Positions 1-7,692 are shown, numbered from the stretch's first letter. The stretch: DNA of 64,000 nt from JACPDH01 sp041671505 (GCA_041671505.1 JBAZBK010000010.1:1-64000), one strand, 5' to 3'. The notes: generated by a model not told the origin, from the sequence alone. A program made the numbers and translations.

Positions 1-77
1 TGGCCGCACTGAAAGAACGATACGGCTGTTCCCAACGGAGGAGGAATGGGCTCAACAACTTCGTTGACGTCTGACAT
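1..77 (-). CDS. Partial ORF of integron cassette 3 (5' end only)
   Basis: An ATG at 77 opens a reading frame that runs off the window start with no stop. It encodes 25 residues beginning MSDVNEVVEP. It lies 21 bases downstream (in its own direction) of the R' core of the attC at 98-202, which is where the gene of the next cassette should start. The N-terminus is acidic and then proline-rich. No family is recognisable from 25 residues. The cassette position is the main support; coding status is an inference. Confidence 0.45.
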   Translation of the reverse strand, partial: MSDVNEVVEPIPPPLGTAVSFFQCG

Positions 78-97
78 TCTCAGGATGGCCCCCGGCG

Positions 98-202
98 CCC
101 TAACGCGCGCTGCTCAGCGGTGCCAACGCGCCAGGAGAAATGGTACACGACTTCAATACTTTGCGTTGCGCGTTGGCATCCGCTGTAGCAGCAAAGTTAG
201 AT
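98..202 (-). other. attC recombination site (end of cassette 2)
   Basis: Read on the minus strand, the site starts with ATCTAAC (202-196), which matches the R'' consensus RYYYAAC. It ends with GTTAGGG (104-98), which matches the R' consensus GTTRRRY except in its last base. The 105 bp between and including these cores fold as a long imperfect hairpin. The arm at 107-132 pairs with the arm at 168-193; both contain the complement of GCGCGTTGGCA, with one or two unpaired bases, as extrahelical bases do in attC. The stop codon of the upstream cassette ORF lies inside the R'' core (TAA at 199-197), a usual cassette arrangement. Length and layout match known integron attC sites. Confidence 0.85.
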
Positions 203-394
203 GGCGCCGCACCGACGTGAGATCGATGGAGTCGCTTCTTGCGCGGTTTCTCGTTTGTTGACCGTACCCACGATCGAAGCCCGCGGGATTCTCGCAGCGG
301 GCGCCGCGATGTTCGAAGACCGGACGAATCCGCCGACGAGCGAACGCCCCAACAACGCCGTTCGAACGTGGAGCCCGCGCCCGCTCGCACGCAT
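197..394 (-). CDS. Small hypothetical protein of integron cassette 2
   Basis: This 65-residue ORF starts at ATG 394 and stops at the TAA embedded in the attC R'' core. The protein is basic, with many Arg, Ala and Ser residues and no membrane segment or known motif. The frame stays open upstream to 469, but that would start inside the preceding attC, so 394 is the more sensible start. The cassette body between the two attC sites is only about 230 bp, so no larger gene fits on this strand. A frame on the plus strand (201-668) also crosses the cassette, but it runs through an attC site and is probably a shadow. Coding status is uncertain. Confidence 0.4.
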   Translation of the reverse strand: MRASGRGLHVRTALLGRSLVGGFVRSSNIAAPAARIPRASIVGTVNKRETAQEATPSISRRCGAI

Positions 395-433
395 GAACGT
401 CACTCGTTTACGAAGTGAACGGCGTCTGCGTCC

Positions 434-537
434 ATCTAACGGCCGTCGCTCAGCGGCAGCGGCGCGCACGAGCTATCGTAACACGTTGCAACGCATGGTG
501 TTGCGCGACGCTGCCCGCTGCAGCAACTTAGTTAGGC
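434..537 (-). other. attC recombination site (end of cassette 1)
   Basis: On the minus strand the site begins with GCCTAAC (537-531, R'' core) and ends with GTTAGAT (440-434, R' core). Both fit the integron consensus exactly. The 104-bp element has inner arms at 503-524 and 441-467 that pair imperfectly (GCGCGACGCTGCC against GGCAGCGGCGCGC), with bulges. It is almost the same length as the neighbouring site at 98-202 and shares the TTGCTGC...AGCGG stretch just after R'', but otherwise differs, as attC sites of one array often do. The stop codon of the cassette-1 gene (TAA, 530-528) directly follows the R'' core. Confidence 0.87.
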
Positions 538-986
538 GGCGCACCGGCAGGGACAAGCACGGAAACCTCTCTCACACGCCGGTTACTGGACTGAAAATGA
601 TCAACTTTCACGAAATGCAGCGTAACGGGATGCCCACGCGCTGCCTGGAGATGCCCCAGAAAGCTTGATCTGATTCCGTGGACGTAGCCGACGGGGACGT
701 CGCCGGGTCTGACGCCCGCCCGAGCGAACGTACCGCCGGGCGCAACCGATACGATTGCAAACGTATCAAAGACCGTCTCGCCCCATGGAACTGGAAGCGT
801 GCCGCCGGTGAATCCAAGATCCGCCTCAAGCGTTGGCTGCACAAACCGGACGAGGTACCACTCATAGATTGCGTTTTGAAAGACGAGGAACAAGAGCAGC
901 GGGAACACGACAAGCAGAAAGGTGGCGATGTACCACCACGTACCGGCGGTCAGGGAGCGATAAGAGATCTTGCTCGATACTTGCAT
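528..986 (-). CDS. Cassette-borne membrane-anchored PDZ-like protein
   Basis: This 152-residue protein is the gene of cassette 1. It starts 7 bases after the core site at 993-999 and stops immediately after the R'' core of its attC. Residues about 16-36 are a single hydrophobic segment (TWWYIATFLLVVFPLLLFLV). Residues about 78-130 look like one PDZ domain: a carboxylate-loop-like VAPGGTFARAGVRPGD segment, then beta strands ending TLHFVKV. The topology predicted is a short cytoplasmic N-terminus with the PDZ-like module outside the inner membrane. There is no protease domain, so it is not an HtrA or RseP homologue; it could bind C-terminal peptides of envelope proteins. The PDZ call rests on motif resemblance only. 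Confidence 0.7.
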   Translation of the reverse strand: MQVSSKISYRSLTAGTWWYIATFLLVVFPLLLFLVFQNAIYEWYLVRFVQPTLEADLGFTGGTLPVPWGETVFDTFAIVSVAPGGTFARAGVRPGDVPVGYVHGIRSSFLGHLQAARGHPVTLHFVKVDHFQSSNRRVREVSVLVPAGAPPN

Positions 987-992
987 CTAGCC

Positions 993-999
993 GCCTAAC
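993..999 (-). other. Integron R'-type core site at the array boundary
   Basis: The minus strand reads GTTAGGC here, followed after GGCTAG by the start codon of the cassette-1 gene. This is the crossover core at which cassette 1 joins the chromosome. Just upstream on the minus strand is AGCAACAA, which resembles the bases preceding the core of attI sites. No second core (RYYYAAC) with a matching hairpin is evident within 120 bases upstream, so this looks like an attI or secondary insertion site rather than a third full attC. No integrase gene follows; the next gene upstream is the CoA ligase at 1324-3576. Confidence 0.6.
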
Positions 1000-1323
1000 T
1001 TGTTGCTACTGTACTTCGACGGAGTGCAAATGTAGACATTTCTGGCTGCCGGTAGGTATCCATGTCTACCGGCGCCTATCCAGGCTCGGAGTCGGTCCCG
1101 GCGCCGACTCGGTCCGCGACATCCATTCTAGCTGCCTCGCGCCGATTCGCGCCCTGGCCTGTCGCCCGGTTCGCCACGTCCCCACCGATCCCTCGGTTCA
1201 GCGCGACTCCCGACGATTCCACTACCCGAGGAGCCGGCTCCCGTTCCGCCCCGCTTCGGGGAGGGCTGGCGCTGCCTTCGTACCCCGAAACGGCGGCTAC
1301 GCGGCCGCCGCGCGCCTTGCGCT
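1000..1323. other. Gene-free spacer with competing hairpins
   Basis: This 324-bp gap separates the cassette array from the CoA ligase gene. It contains an 8-bp inverted repeat GTAGACAT/ATGTCTAC (1032-1039 with 1062-1069). A second 8-bp repeat GCCGGTAG/CTACCGGC (1048-1055 with 1066-1073) shares four bases with the first, so only one can form at a time. A short hairpin CCCCG-CTT-CGGGG lies at 1249-1261, just past the ligase stop, and may help end that transcript. No T-run follows any of them. I see no coding sequence here beyond shadows of the ligase. Confidence 0.5.
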
Positions 1324-3576
1324 CTACGCGCCGAACCGCAGCTTCCAGTCGCACCAGACGCCCGCGAGGCGCGTTGCACGGTCGGCGGATCGGAAGGTGG
1401 GGATTCCGTGCGCGTCGAGGGCATTCGCCATCGGGTCGTACATCCTCCCCGAGTCGACCACTGCGACCCACGGCTTCGTCGTCGCCTTCCAGAGAGCGCC
1501 TAACCGCGACACCACTGACGCTTCGGTCGCCAGGTCCTCGCGGTAACGATCGCTCTTCGGCAGCGTCTGCAACGCCCCGGTGAGCGGAACGCATCCGACG
1601 ATACCGAGGTCGACGTCCCCGTCGGCGAGGAGCGCCTCGACGACCGCGCAGAACTCGCGGTCACCCATCATCGGATTGACGTCGAGCGGGTTGTGCACCG
1701 AGACGATCCGCTCGAGCCGGCTCTCGCGGATCACGTTGCCGATCGTCTCCATCGTCGCGGCGCCGAGCTTCGCGAAACGCATGGAGCCGACGTTGTCGGC
1801 GAAGGCGACGCTCTCGAATCCGGCGTTGGAGATCGCGCCCAGCCGCGGGCCCGACGGCGCGCGGCCGTGGAGCATGGTGAAGAGCCGGACGAGATCCTCG
1901 AAGTCCTCGAGCGTTTCGGCGACGACGACACCGGCTCCCGAGGCGAGCTCGCGCGTGACGACCGCGTCGGCGGCGATCGACGCCGTGTGCGACGCCGAGG
2001 CTTTCGCCCCTTCCACGGTCCTTCCGGCGCGATAGAGGATCACGGCCCGCCCCTCGCGTGTCATGCGCGCGGCCGATTCGAGCCAGTCGCGACCGTCGAG
2101 CGGGCGGAAGCCCTCGACGTAGAACGCGGCGATCTTCACCTCCGGATCGCTCTCGAGCCAGCGCATGTAGTCGCCGACGGTGAGGTCGATCTGGTTGCCG
2201 ATGGAGACGACGTAGCGCGGCTCGATCGTGTCGAGGCAGTTCGCCTTCGCCACCGCGAAGGCGCCGCTCTGCGAGACGAAGGCGACTGGCGAGACGGGAC
2301 GCCCGCCGTGCGGCACCTTGTACTCAGGAAGGAACATCGTGTCGACCTTCCCCGGCGCCGAGCGGACCCCCAGGCAGTTGCCGCCGTTGAGCACCGGCCC
2401 GCGCCACGCCTCCTGGCGGGAGAGGGCGACGGCGTCGCGGATCTGCTGCTCGAGGTTCTCCGACCCGGCCAGCTCGCCTAACCCGCCCGGGATGACGATG
2501 ACGCTCTCGGCGCGCTTCGACTCGATCGCCTGCTCGATCATCTCCGGCGCCTGCTGCGCCGAGACCGCGAGCACGAGCAGATCAACCGGCTCGGGCAGCT
2601 CGGCGATCGACGGAACGCACCTGCATCCTTCGATCTCGTCGCTCCCCGGCTTGACGATGTAGATCTTCGCGCGGTCGAAGCCCTCGCGGATCAGGTTGTT
2701 GACGATGACGTGCCCCGCGTTCAGCGACGACGACACGCCGACGACGGCGATCGACGACGGCCGGAGCAGCTGGCCGATCTTCCTGATCGGCCGCTCGGCG
2801 GGCGCGTCCTGCGTCTTCGTCGTAAGGCGCACGAGCGCGTCGAGCGCGACGGGGCCGTGCGGCCCGATCACCATCGGGTTGATCTCGAACTCGCCGAGCG
2901 GCTCGGGGACCCACTCCGAGGCGAACTGCATGCAGTTCTCGAGCAGCGCGCGCAGCTCGGTCAGCGGGTACCGGATCTTCATCCGCCGGACGCCACCCGT
3001 GACGAGCGGCGTGATCGCCTTGCCGAGCAGCACCTGCTCGATCCGCTCGGGCGGTGTGAGGCGCGGCGAGAGGATGGCGATCTCCCGCCCTTCCTTTAAC
3101 GCGCCGGCGAAGAACTCGGTCGCGACGCCGCCTAACCCAAACGTCACCACGGGTCCGAAGTCGGGGGTCCAGCGCATGCCGACGAGCATCTCGCCGCCGG
3201 GCGAGCCGTCGTACTTCACCATCTCGCAGAGGAGAAAACCGGGCTCGTGGCCGGCGAACATGGCGCGCATCCGCTCGAGCACGGCCGCGATCGCCTCTCG
3301 CGTCTTCTCGACGAACACGACGCCGCCGACGTCGCTCTTGTGGAGAATGTCGGCCGCCACGACTTTCACGACGACCCGCTCGCCGGGAAACGCGCACGCC
3401 TTCGCGATCGCCCACGCGTCGTCCGCGGGGTCGGAGACGTAGACATGCTCCGGCACGCCGATGCCGAGCAGCCGAACGATCTCCAGCGCCTCGGGCTCGA
3501 GGAGAACATCGCGTCCTGCCGCGCGCGCGCGCGCTGCGATCTCCGCCACGGCGGCGTGCGCGGTAGCCGTCGTCAT
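1324..3576 (-). CDS. ADP-forming acyl-CoA ligase, beta-alpha fused form
   Basis: This cytoplasmic enzyme of 750 residues converts an acyl-CoA, ADP and phosphate into the free acid, CoA and ATP. An ATP-grasp domain occupies roughly residues 1-250; its LHKSDVGGV motif carries the beta-domain His (about 79). A CoA-binding Rossmann domain with RPSSIAVVGVS follows (about 270-400). A succinyl-CoA-synthetase-like part contains SHTASIA, whose His (about 527) is the expected phosphorylated residue. The usual fused enzyme has the alpha part first; here the order is permuted. Its ATG overlaps the iorB stop by four bases (ATGA), so it is translationally coupled. With iorAB it would turn aryl-acetyl-CoA into aryl acetate plus ATP. 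The substrate is inferred from this context; acetyl-CoA is possible. Confidence 0.9.
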   Translation of the reverse strand: MTTATAHAAVAEIAARARAAGRDVLLEPEALEIVRLLGIGVPEHVYVSDPADDAWAIAKACAFPGERVVVKVVAADILHKSDVGGVVFVEKTREAIAAVLERMRAMFAGHEPGFLLCEMVKYDGSPGGEMLVGMRWTPDFGPVVTFGLGGVATEFFAGALKEGREIAILSPRLTPPERIEQVLLGKAITPLVTGGVRRMKIRYPLTELRALLENCMQFASEWVPEPLGEFEINPMVIGPHGPVALDALVRLTTKTQDAPAERPIRKIGQLLRPSSIAVVGVSSSLNAGHVIVNNLIREGFDRAKIYIVKPGSDEIEGCRCVPSIAELPEPVDLLVLAVSAQQAPEMIEQAIESKRAESVIVIPGGLGELAGSENLEQQIRDAVALSRQEAWRGPVLNGGNCLGVRSAPGKVDTMFLPEYKVPHGGRPVSPVAFVSQSGAFAVAKANCLDTIEPRYVVSIGNQIDLTVGDYMRWLESDPEVKIAAFYVEGFRPLDGRDWLESAARMTREGRAVILYRAGRTVEGAKASASHTASIAADAVVTRELASGAGVVVAETLEDFEDLVRLFTMLHGRAPSGPRLGAISNAGFESVAFADNVGSMRFAKLGAATMETIGNVIRESRLERIVSVHNPLDVNPMMGDREFCAVVEALLADGDVDLGIVGCVPLTGALQTLPKSDRYREDLATEASVVSRLGALWKATTKPWVAVVDSGRMYDPMANALDAHGIPTFRSADRATRLAGVWCDWKLRFGA

Positions 3577-4172
3577 GCTTCGATCCCCGCCAGCTCCCCG
3601 ACCTTCACCTGCTCGCGGCCGAGGGCGAACGCCTTGAGGTTCACCTCGACGAGCTTCTCGCTCTTCGCGCGGAACGTCTCCTCGACGAAGGCCAGGATGT
3701 GCTCGGTGCCGATCGGAAGATAGTGCGAGGCGGCGCCGACCATGATCACGTTGGCGGCTTTCGCGTTACCGGCTTCGCGCGCGAGCTTCGTGGCGTCGAT
3801 GAGAATCGACCCGGGGATGCTCTTCACCTCGGCGAGGATCGTTTCGATCTCCGGATATCCGTCGAAATTCTTCACCGGCTCGATCGAGGTGACGATCGTT
3901 CCGTTCGGCGCGAGGTACTCGAGATATCGGAGGCTCTCGAGCGGCTCCATGCTGATGACGAGGTCGGCCCTGCCGAGCCCGACGGTCGCACTGTGAATCG
4001 GCTCGTCGCTGATGCGCAGGTGCGCGACGACCGCGCCTCCGCGCTGTGACATGCCGTGCACTTCGCTCTGGACTGCGTGAAGGCCGGCGTGCAGCGCGCT
4101 TGCGGCGATGATCGCCGAAATCGAGAGGACGCCCTGCCCTCCCACTCCCGCGGCAATGATGTCGCACTTCAT
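3573..4172 (-). CDS. iorB: Indolepyruvate:ferredoxin oxidoreductase, beta subunit
   Basis: This 199-residue subunit belongs to the pyruvate/ketoisovalerate oxidoreductase gamma family. The N-terminal GVGGQGVLS motif is the family signature, and SEVHGMSQRGG follows in the expected place. With IorA it oxidises aryl 2-oxoacids (from Trp, Phe, Tyr transamination) to aryl-acetyl-CoA while reducing ferredoxin. The GAGGAG ribosome site stands eight bases before the ATG. The gene lies 12 bases after iorA and overlaps the CoA ligase gene by four, so the three form one operon. Length is normal for the family. Confidence 0.92.
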   Translation of the reverse strand: MKCDIIAAGVGGQGVLSISAIIAASALHAGLHAVQSEVHGMSQRGGAVVAHLRISDEPIHSATVGLGRADLVISMEPLESLRYLEYLAPNGTIVTSIEPVKNFDGYPEIETILAEVKSIPGSILIDATKLAREAGNAKAANVIMVGAASHYLPIGTEHILAFVEETFRAKSEKLVEVNLKAFALGREQVKVGELAGIEA

Positions 4173-4184
4173 ATCGTCATCTCC

Positions 4185-5807
4185 TCACTTCTTGTTCCTG
4201 CGCGCCGCTTCGACACACACGCGGTGCGCGATCACGACGGAGAGTCCCGGGTGGGCGATCTCGCGGCGGAAGAGGTCAGCCAGTTCGGCGACTTTCCGCG
4301 GGTGTACTTCGAACTTGTGGCAATGTTCCGGCGCGACACCGAGGCCGAGGATCAACTCGTGTATCCGCTCGGAGGGGAGCAGCGTCGGCTGCGTGCCGGT
4401 CATCGCAGTGGTCTGGTTGTCGAGGATCAGCAGCACCATGTTCGCGTCGGCGGCGACGGCGTCCATGAGCGGCGTGACTCCCGAATGCAGGAACGTCGAA
4501 TCTCCGATGATCGCGATCGAGGGATGGACGCCCGCATCGGCGGCCCCCTTGGCCATGCCGATCGAGGCGCCCATGCAGACGCACGAGTCGCCGACGTTGT
4601 GAGGCGGAAGTATGCCGAGGGTGTAGCAGCCGATGTCGGACATGACGATCGGATTCTCCGCGCCGTCGAGCGCGATGCGGAGCGCGTCGTACGCGTCGGT
4701 GTGCGGGCAGCCCTCGCAGAGACGCGGCGGACGGCCCGGGAGTTCCAGCGAGGAGAGCTTCACTCCCTCGCTGACGGGGATTCCGAGCGCGCGCCGGACG
4801 AGGTCCTGCGTCATCTCGCCATCCTCGGGGATCGTGCCGTCCATCCTGCCGTGGATCGTGATCGCAGAGGGGATGATGCCGCGCAGCATCCGCTCGATGT
4901 GCGGGTAGCCCTCTTCGATCACGATGATCTCGGCGCAGTGCGCGGCGAGCTCCCGGATCTTGTCCATCGGCATCGGGTAGGCACCGATGTGGAGGTGTGA
5001 CGGCGAGAGACCGATCTCGCTCGTGATCTCGAGGAAGTAGTGCTTTGCGATGCCGGTCGTGATGATGCCGACCTCGCGGAACTCCTGGTTGAGGGTGAGC
5101 GTGTTGTACTTGCTCTCCTCGGCCCAGCGCTTCAGCTCGGGGGCGTCGAGCAGCCGTCGCTTCCAGAGCTTCTTCGCGTGGGAAGGAAGGAGAACCCAGT
5201 CGTCGCGGTCAGGTGAGACGGGCGCGTCGTTCTGCTGCTGCGCGGGGCACAGCGTCACACCGGAGCGCTGGTGCGCGAGGCGCGTGACGAGCCGGACCAT
5301 GACCGGGATGCGGAACGCCTCGGAGATGTCGTAGGCGTCGCGCACCATGTCGTAGGCTTCCTGTGGGTCGGCCGGCTCGAGGCAGGGAATGCGCGCGAAG
5401 TCGGCGTAGTAGCGCGAGTCCTGCTCGTTCTGCGAGCTGTGCATGCCGGGGTCGTCGGCGACGGCGACGACGAGGCCGCCGATCGGCTGGACGACGGCCG
5501 AGTTCATGAACGGGTCGGCAGCGACGTTGAGGCCGACGTGCTTCATCGACACGAGAGCGCGCTTGCCGGCCATCGACAGGCCGAGCGCCGCCTCGTACGC
5601 CGTCTTCTCGTTCGCGCACCAGAAGGCTTTCGGGCCGCCGGCCGGCGACTTCGCGAGCGCGTCGAGGCACTCGAGAATTTCTGTGGAAGGGGTTCCGGGG
5701 TAGGCGTATGCCGCCGTGATTCCCGCGTGCGCCGCGCCGAGAGCGACAGCCTCGTCGCCCATCAGCATCCGCGTCGCGGAGTCCGTCATCGTCGCGTTTT
5801 CCGTCAT
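4185..5807 (-). CDS. iorA: Indolepyruvate:ferredoxin oxidoreductase, alpha subunit without ferredoxin domain
   Basis: The catalytic subunit binds thiamine diphosphate and decarboxylates aryl 2-oxoacids. The N-terminal part (about 10-200) has the YAYPGTPSTEI signature of the oxidoreductase pyrimidine-binding domain. The C-terminal part carries CEGCPH and the ThDP motif GDSTFLHSG...ILDNQTTAMTG (about 425-465). Typical IorA proteins exceed 600 residues and end in a domain with two 4Fe-4S clusters. This one has 540 residues and ends without any CxxCxxC repeat, so electrons must leave by another route. I chose ATG 5807 because GGAG sits nine bases upstream; ATG 5816 has GGAG abutting it. First gene of the iorA-iorB-acs operon. 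Confidence 0.9.
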   Translation of the reverse strand: MTENATMTDSATRMLMGDEAVALGAAHAGITAAYAYPGTPSTEILECLDALAKSPAGGPKAFWCANEKTAYEAALGLSMAGKRALVSMKHVGLNVAADPFMNSAVVQPIGGLVVAVADDPGMHSSQNEQDSRYYADFARIPCLEPADPQEAYDMVRDAYDISEAFRIPVMVRLVTRLAHQRSGVTLCPAQQQNDAPVSPDRDDWVLLPSHAKKLWKRRLLDAPELKRWAEESKYNTLTLNQEFREVGIITTGIAKHYFLEITSEIGLSPSHLHIGAYPMPMDKIRELAAHCAEIIVIEEGYPHIERMLRGIIPSAITIHGRMDGTIPEDGEMTQDLVRRALGIPVSEGVKLSSLELPGRPPRLCEGCPHTDAYDALRIALDGAENPIVMSDIGCYTLGILPPHNVGDSCVCMGASIGMAKGAADAGVHPSIAIIGDSTFLHSGVTPLMDAVAADANMVLLILDNQTTAMTGTQPTLLPSERIHELILGLGVAPEHCHKFEVHPRKVAELADLFRREIAHPGLSVVIAHRVCVEAARRNKK

Positions 5808-6341
5808 CGTCTCCATCTCCGGCGGGGAGCGTCTGATCGCCCCTCCTCAGTAGTGGATATAGATGACGCCGTCGCATCGACTCGTGATTTGGGATTCGGG
5901 GAGACGTGGCGACCGTCACAGATGGAGAGGTGAGACGACCGAATGGGCAGGAAGGGGAATTTCGGGGGGGGGCAGCGAGCGGACAAATGGGGCCGAGTAA
6001 GATCGGCGCCGCGCGCGTCAGCGCGCCCGGCCGCGCCAGCGGCCGACAGAGGCGTAGCCGGGTCCGTAAGGGCGTGTTGCCCAACTCCACGTCACACCGC
6101 ACGCCGAAGGCGTGCAAGAAGGTAGCCCCGGGTCGCTCCGCGAAGCGGGGCGACCCGGGGTGAGCGGACAAGAATCTTCCCGCACCCCGGCAGGGGTGCC
6201 AGAGGACATGGACTGGGCGGATCGCTGGCACCCCGCCGGGGTGCGCGCATTCCGTTCCGCCAGATCCGGGGGTCGCTCCGCTTCGCGGACGACCCCCGGC
6301 TACCATCTGACATCCCTCCGGGATGTCGGTCCCAGCCTGCC
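5808..6341. other. Gene-free spacer upstream of iorA
   Basis: This 534-bp gap separates the divergent-facing back of the 6342-7439 gene from iorA (both on the minus strand). It should hold the iorA promoter: the minus strand has TCTATATCC about 40 bases before the start, a possible -10. A degenerate 7-bp iteration (GTGATTTGGGATTCGG) is at 5883-5898. Most of the remainder (6011-6331) is a nest of palindromes, listed separately. I see no credible ORF; several plus-strand frames here are low-complexity shadows of the repeats. Confidence 0.5.
6011..6331. repeat. Nested REP-like palindrome cluster
   Basis: At least five palindromes are packed here. The outer pair at 6122-6160 and 6266-6304 are inverted copies of one REP-like unit: GTAG head, then a CCCGGGTCGC-type stem closed by a GAAGC/GCTTC core. 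Inside it is an inverted pair of GCACCCCGGC..GGGGTGC units (6182-6202 and 6225-6246). Simple hairpins flank these: GGCCGC-GCCA-GCGGCC (6029-6044), GCACGCC-GAA-GGCGTGC (6099-6115) and ACATCCC-TCC-GGGATGT (about 6309-6326). Two inverted REPs facing each other is the REPIN arrangement. No RAYT transposase gene is present in the window. Confidence 0.7.
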
Positions 6342-7439
6342 TCACCCGATCGCGGCTTCGAAATTCGCTCCCCACTGCCCGTCGTGGATGATGCGCGCCC
6401 GCGTCGCGGCGCGGAGTCGCATCAACGGCGCCAGGCGACGGGCTGCGAGGCGGTATGGCGAGGCAGGCGCAGCGAGCTCAGCGTCGGAGAGCTGGAGCGG
6501 CCGCCGGCGGAAGTGGAGCTCCTGCAGGTCGCGATTGATCGCCTCGACGTCGCCCTCGAAGACGTAGGTCGCGGCGCTCGGGCCGGAGAGGATCTCGAGT
6601 ACGACGAGCGCTCCGACGGGAGCGAGGAGGAAGGCGGCGACGTTTTCGGGGAGCGGCTCGCGCGCCGCGAGCGATTCGCTGTCGGTGTCGAGGAGCTTCA
6701 CGAGACCGAGGCGTGGTTCCTTCGCGCGAGCGAGGATCGCGGAGGCGCAATCGTTCCGCTCCGGCGACGACCAGCGCGCGATGAAATCGCGAAAGCCGGC
6801 GACCTCCCTTTCGGCGATGCCCGCCCCGTCGGTGAACGGAGAGGACGACGGCGCGCCAAGCGCGTTCCGACTCTCCCCCGCTGCGCGGCGAAGCTCGATC
6901 GCAAATTTCTCCGTGTCGCGGGCGAGCTGCCCGAAGCGGAAGCGCATGCCGCGCGCCTCCACGTCGACGGTCCAGTCGAGCTCGTCGTGGTCGATCGCGC
7001 GGATCGCGCCGAGTGGCAGCTGCCACGGGTCGCCGAGCTCGGGCGCGACGGCGAGATGCGTCGGATAGAGCAGCAGATCGGCCGCGGCGAATTCAGGCGC
7101 GACGACGGCACCGCGGAAGCGGAGCGGCGCGTCGATGCCGTGCGCGAGCATCCCTTCGACGCGCTTCGTCTGCCGTGCTTCTTTGAGTGCGGCGGTGAAG
7201 GTGTCCCACCGCCTGCCTAACATCTCGAGACGGATGCGCCCCGAGGGCCAGACGCCGATCTCGATCGCGCGGTCGAGCGTGAGGAGCTCGTCGGCGTCGA
7301 GATGCTCGATCGATCGCGGCCCGAACGAGAGTCCGTCGTCGATGACGCGCATCTCGCCTTCACCGGTCGCGACGATCGTGCCGTCGGGGCTGGCGAGGGA
7401 CCACGATCCGGTGGCGCGGCGTGTCTCGGAGTCTGTCAT
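6342..7439 (-). CDS. Hypothetical protein (365 aa)
   Basis: I do not recognise a family. The protein has no signal peptide or membrane segment and appears soluble and cytoplasmic. Its composition is acidic to neutral with several beta-rich stretches, including GSWSLASPDGTIVATG at the N-terminus and PTHLAVAPELGDPWQLPLGAI in the middle, reminiscent of small beta-barrel lipid- or phosphate-binding modules. A GAGGAACA ribosome site precedes ATG 7439. It follows the zinc-ribbon gene at 7693-8325 on the same strand, but a 250-bp repeat-filled gap separates them, so co-transcription is uncertain. Codon use matches the neighbours. Confidence 0.75.
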   Translation of the reverse strand: MTDSETRRATGSWSLASPDGTIVATGEGEMRVIDDGLSFGPRSIEHLDADELLTLDRAIEIGVWPSGRIRLEMLGRRWDTFTAALKEARQTKRVEGMLAHGIDAPLRFRGAVVAPEFAAADLLLYPTHLAVAPELGDPWQLPLGAIRAIDHDELDWTVDVEARGMRFRFGQLARDTEKFAIELRRAAGESRNALGAPSSSPFTDGAGIAEREVAGFRDFIARWSSPERNDCASAILARAKEPRLGLVKLLDTDSESLAAREPLPENVAAFLLAPVGALVVLEILSGPSAATYVFEGDVEAINRDLQELHFRRRPLQLSDAELAAPASPYRLAARRLAPLMRLRAATRARIIHDGQWGANFEAAIG

Positions 7440-7474
7440 TGTTCCTCAGCACATCTCAGTGGCTCTTTCGAGCA

Positions 7475-7618
7475 TGTCATTCCGAGCGCAGCGAGGAATC
7501 TGCAAACGTACACCCGATGGCTTCCTCGACAGCAATCCCGTCCACGTGGCATGACGTATCACCGCGGAAGCGATCAGTCGAATCGTTCAGCAGATTCCTC
7601 GCTGCGCTCGGAATGACA
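7475..7618. repeat. Perfect 29-bp inverted repeat pair
   Basis: The arms at 7475-7503 and 7590-7618 are exact reverse complements over 29 bases, starting TGTCATTCCGAGCGCAGCG. Each arm also has internal symmetry around CGAGCGCAGCG, so each is a REP-like unit and the pair looks like a REPIN with an 86-bp interior. Words of the TGTCATTCCGAGCGCAGCGA type are common as dispersed intergenic repeats in several bacterial phyla (from memory). It lies between the tandem genes at 6342 and 7693. No direct target duplication is evident. Confidence 0.8.
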
Positions 7619-7652
7619 CTGCGCCGCTTCGCGGGATATTGCTGTGGATAAC

Positions 7653-7676
7653 GCGGAGGCCGGAGGCCTCCGCCAC
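7653..7676. repeat. Single REP-like palindrome, GTGGCGGAGG family
   Basis: Read on the minus strand this is GTGG followed by a CGGAGGC/GCCTCCG palindrome. It sits 17 bases past the stop of the zinc-ribbon gene. A related unit occurs as an inverted pair at 34296-34362, so this belongs to a dispersed family. Being directly downstream of a stop codon, it could also act as a transcript-end hairpin. Confidence 0.65.
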
Positions 7677-7692
7677 TATGGCGCCTCCGCCG

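Noticed and set aside
201..668. 155-residue plus-strand frame through cassette 2
   Set aside because: It runs through a complete attC site and against the cassette-1 gene; its composition is that of a shadow.
1001..1600. Integron integrase gene on the plus strand next to the array
   Set aside because: The plus-strand frames here (1062-1583, 833-1546) show no tyrosine recombinase motifs and are antisense to the CoA ligase or spacer.
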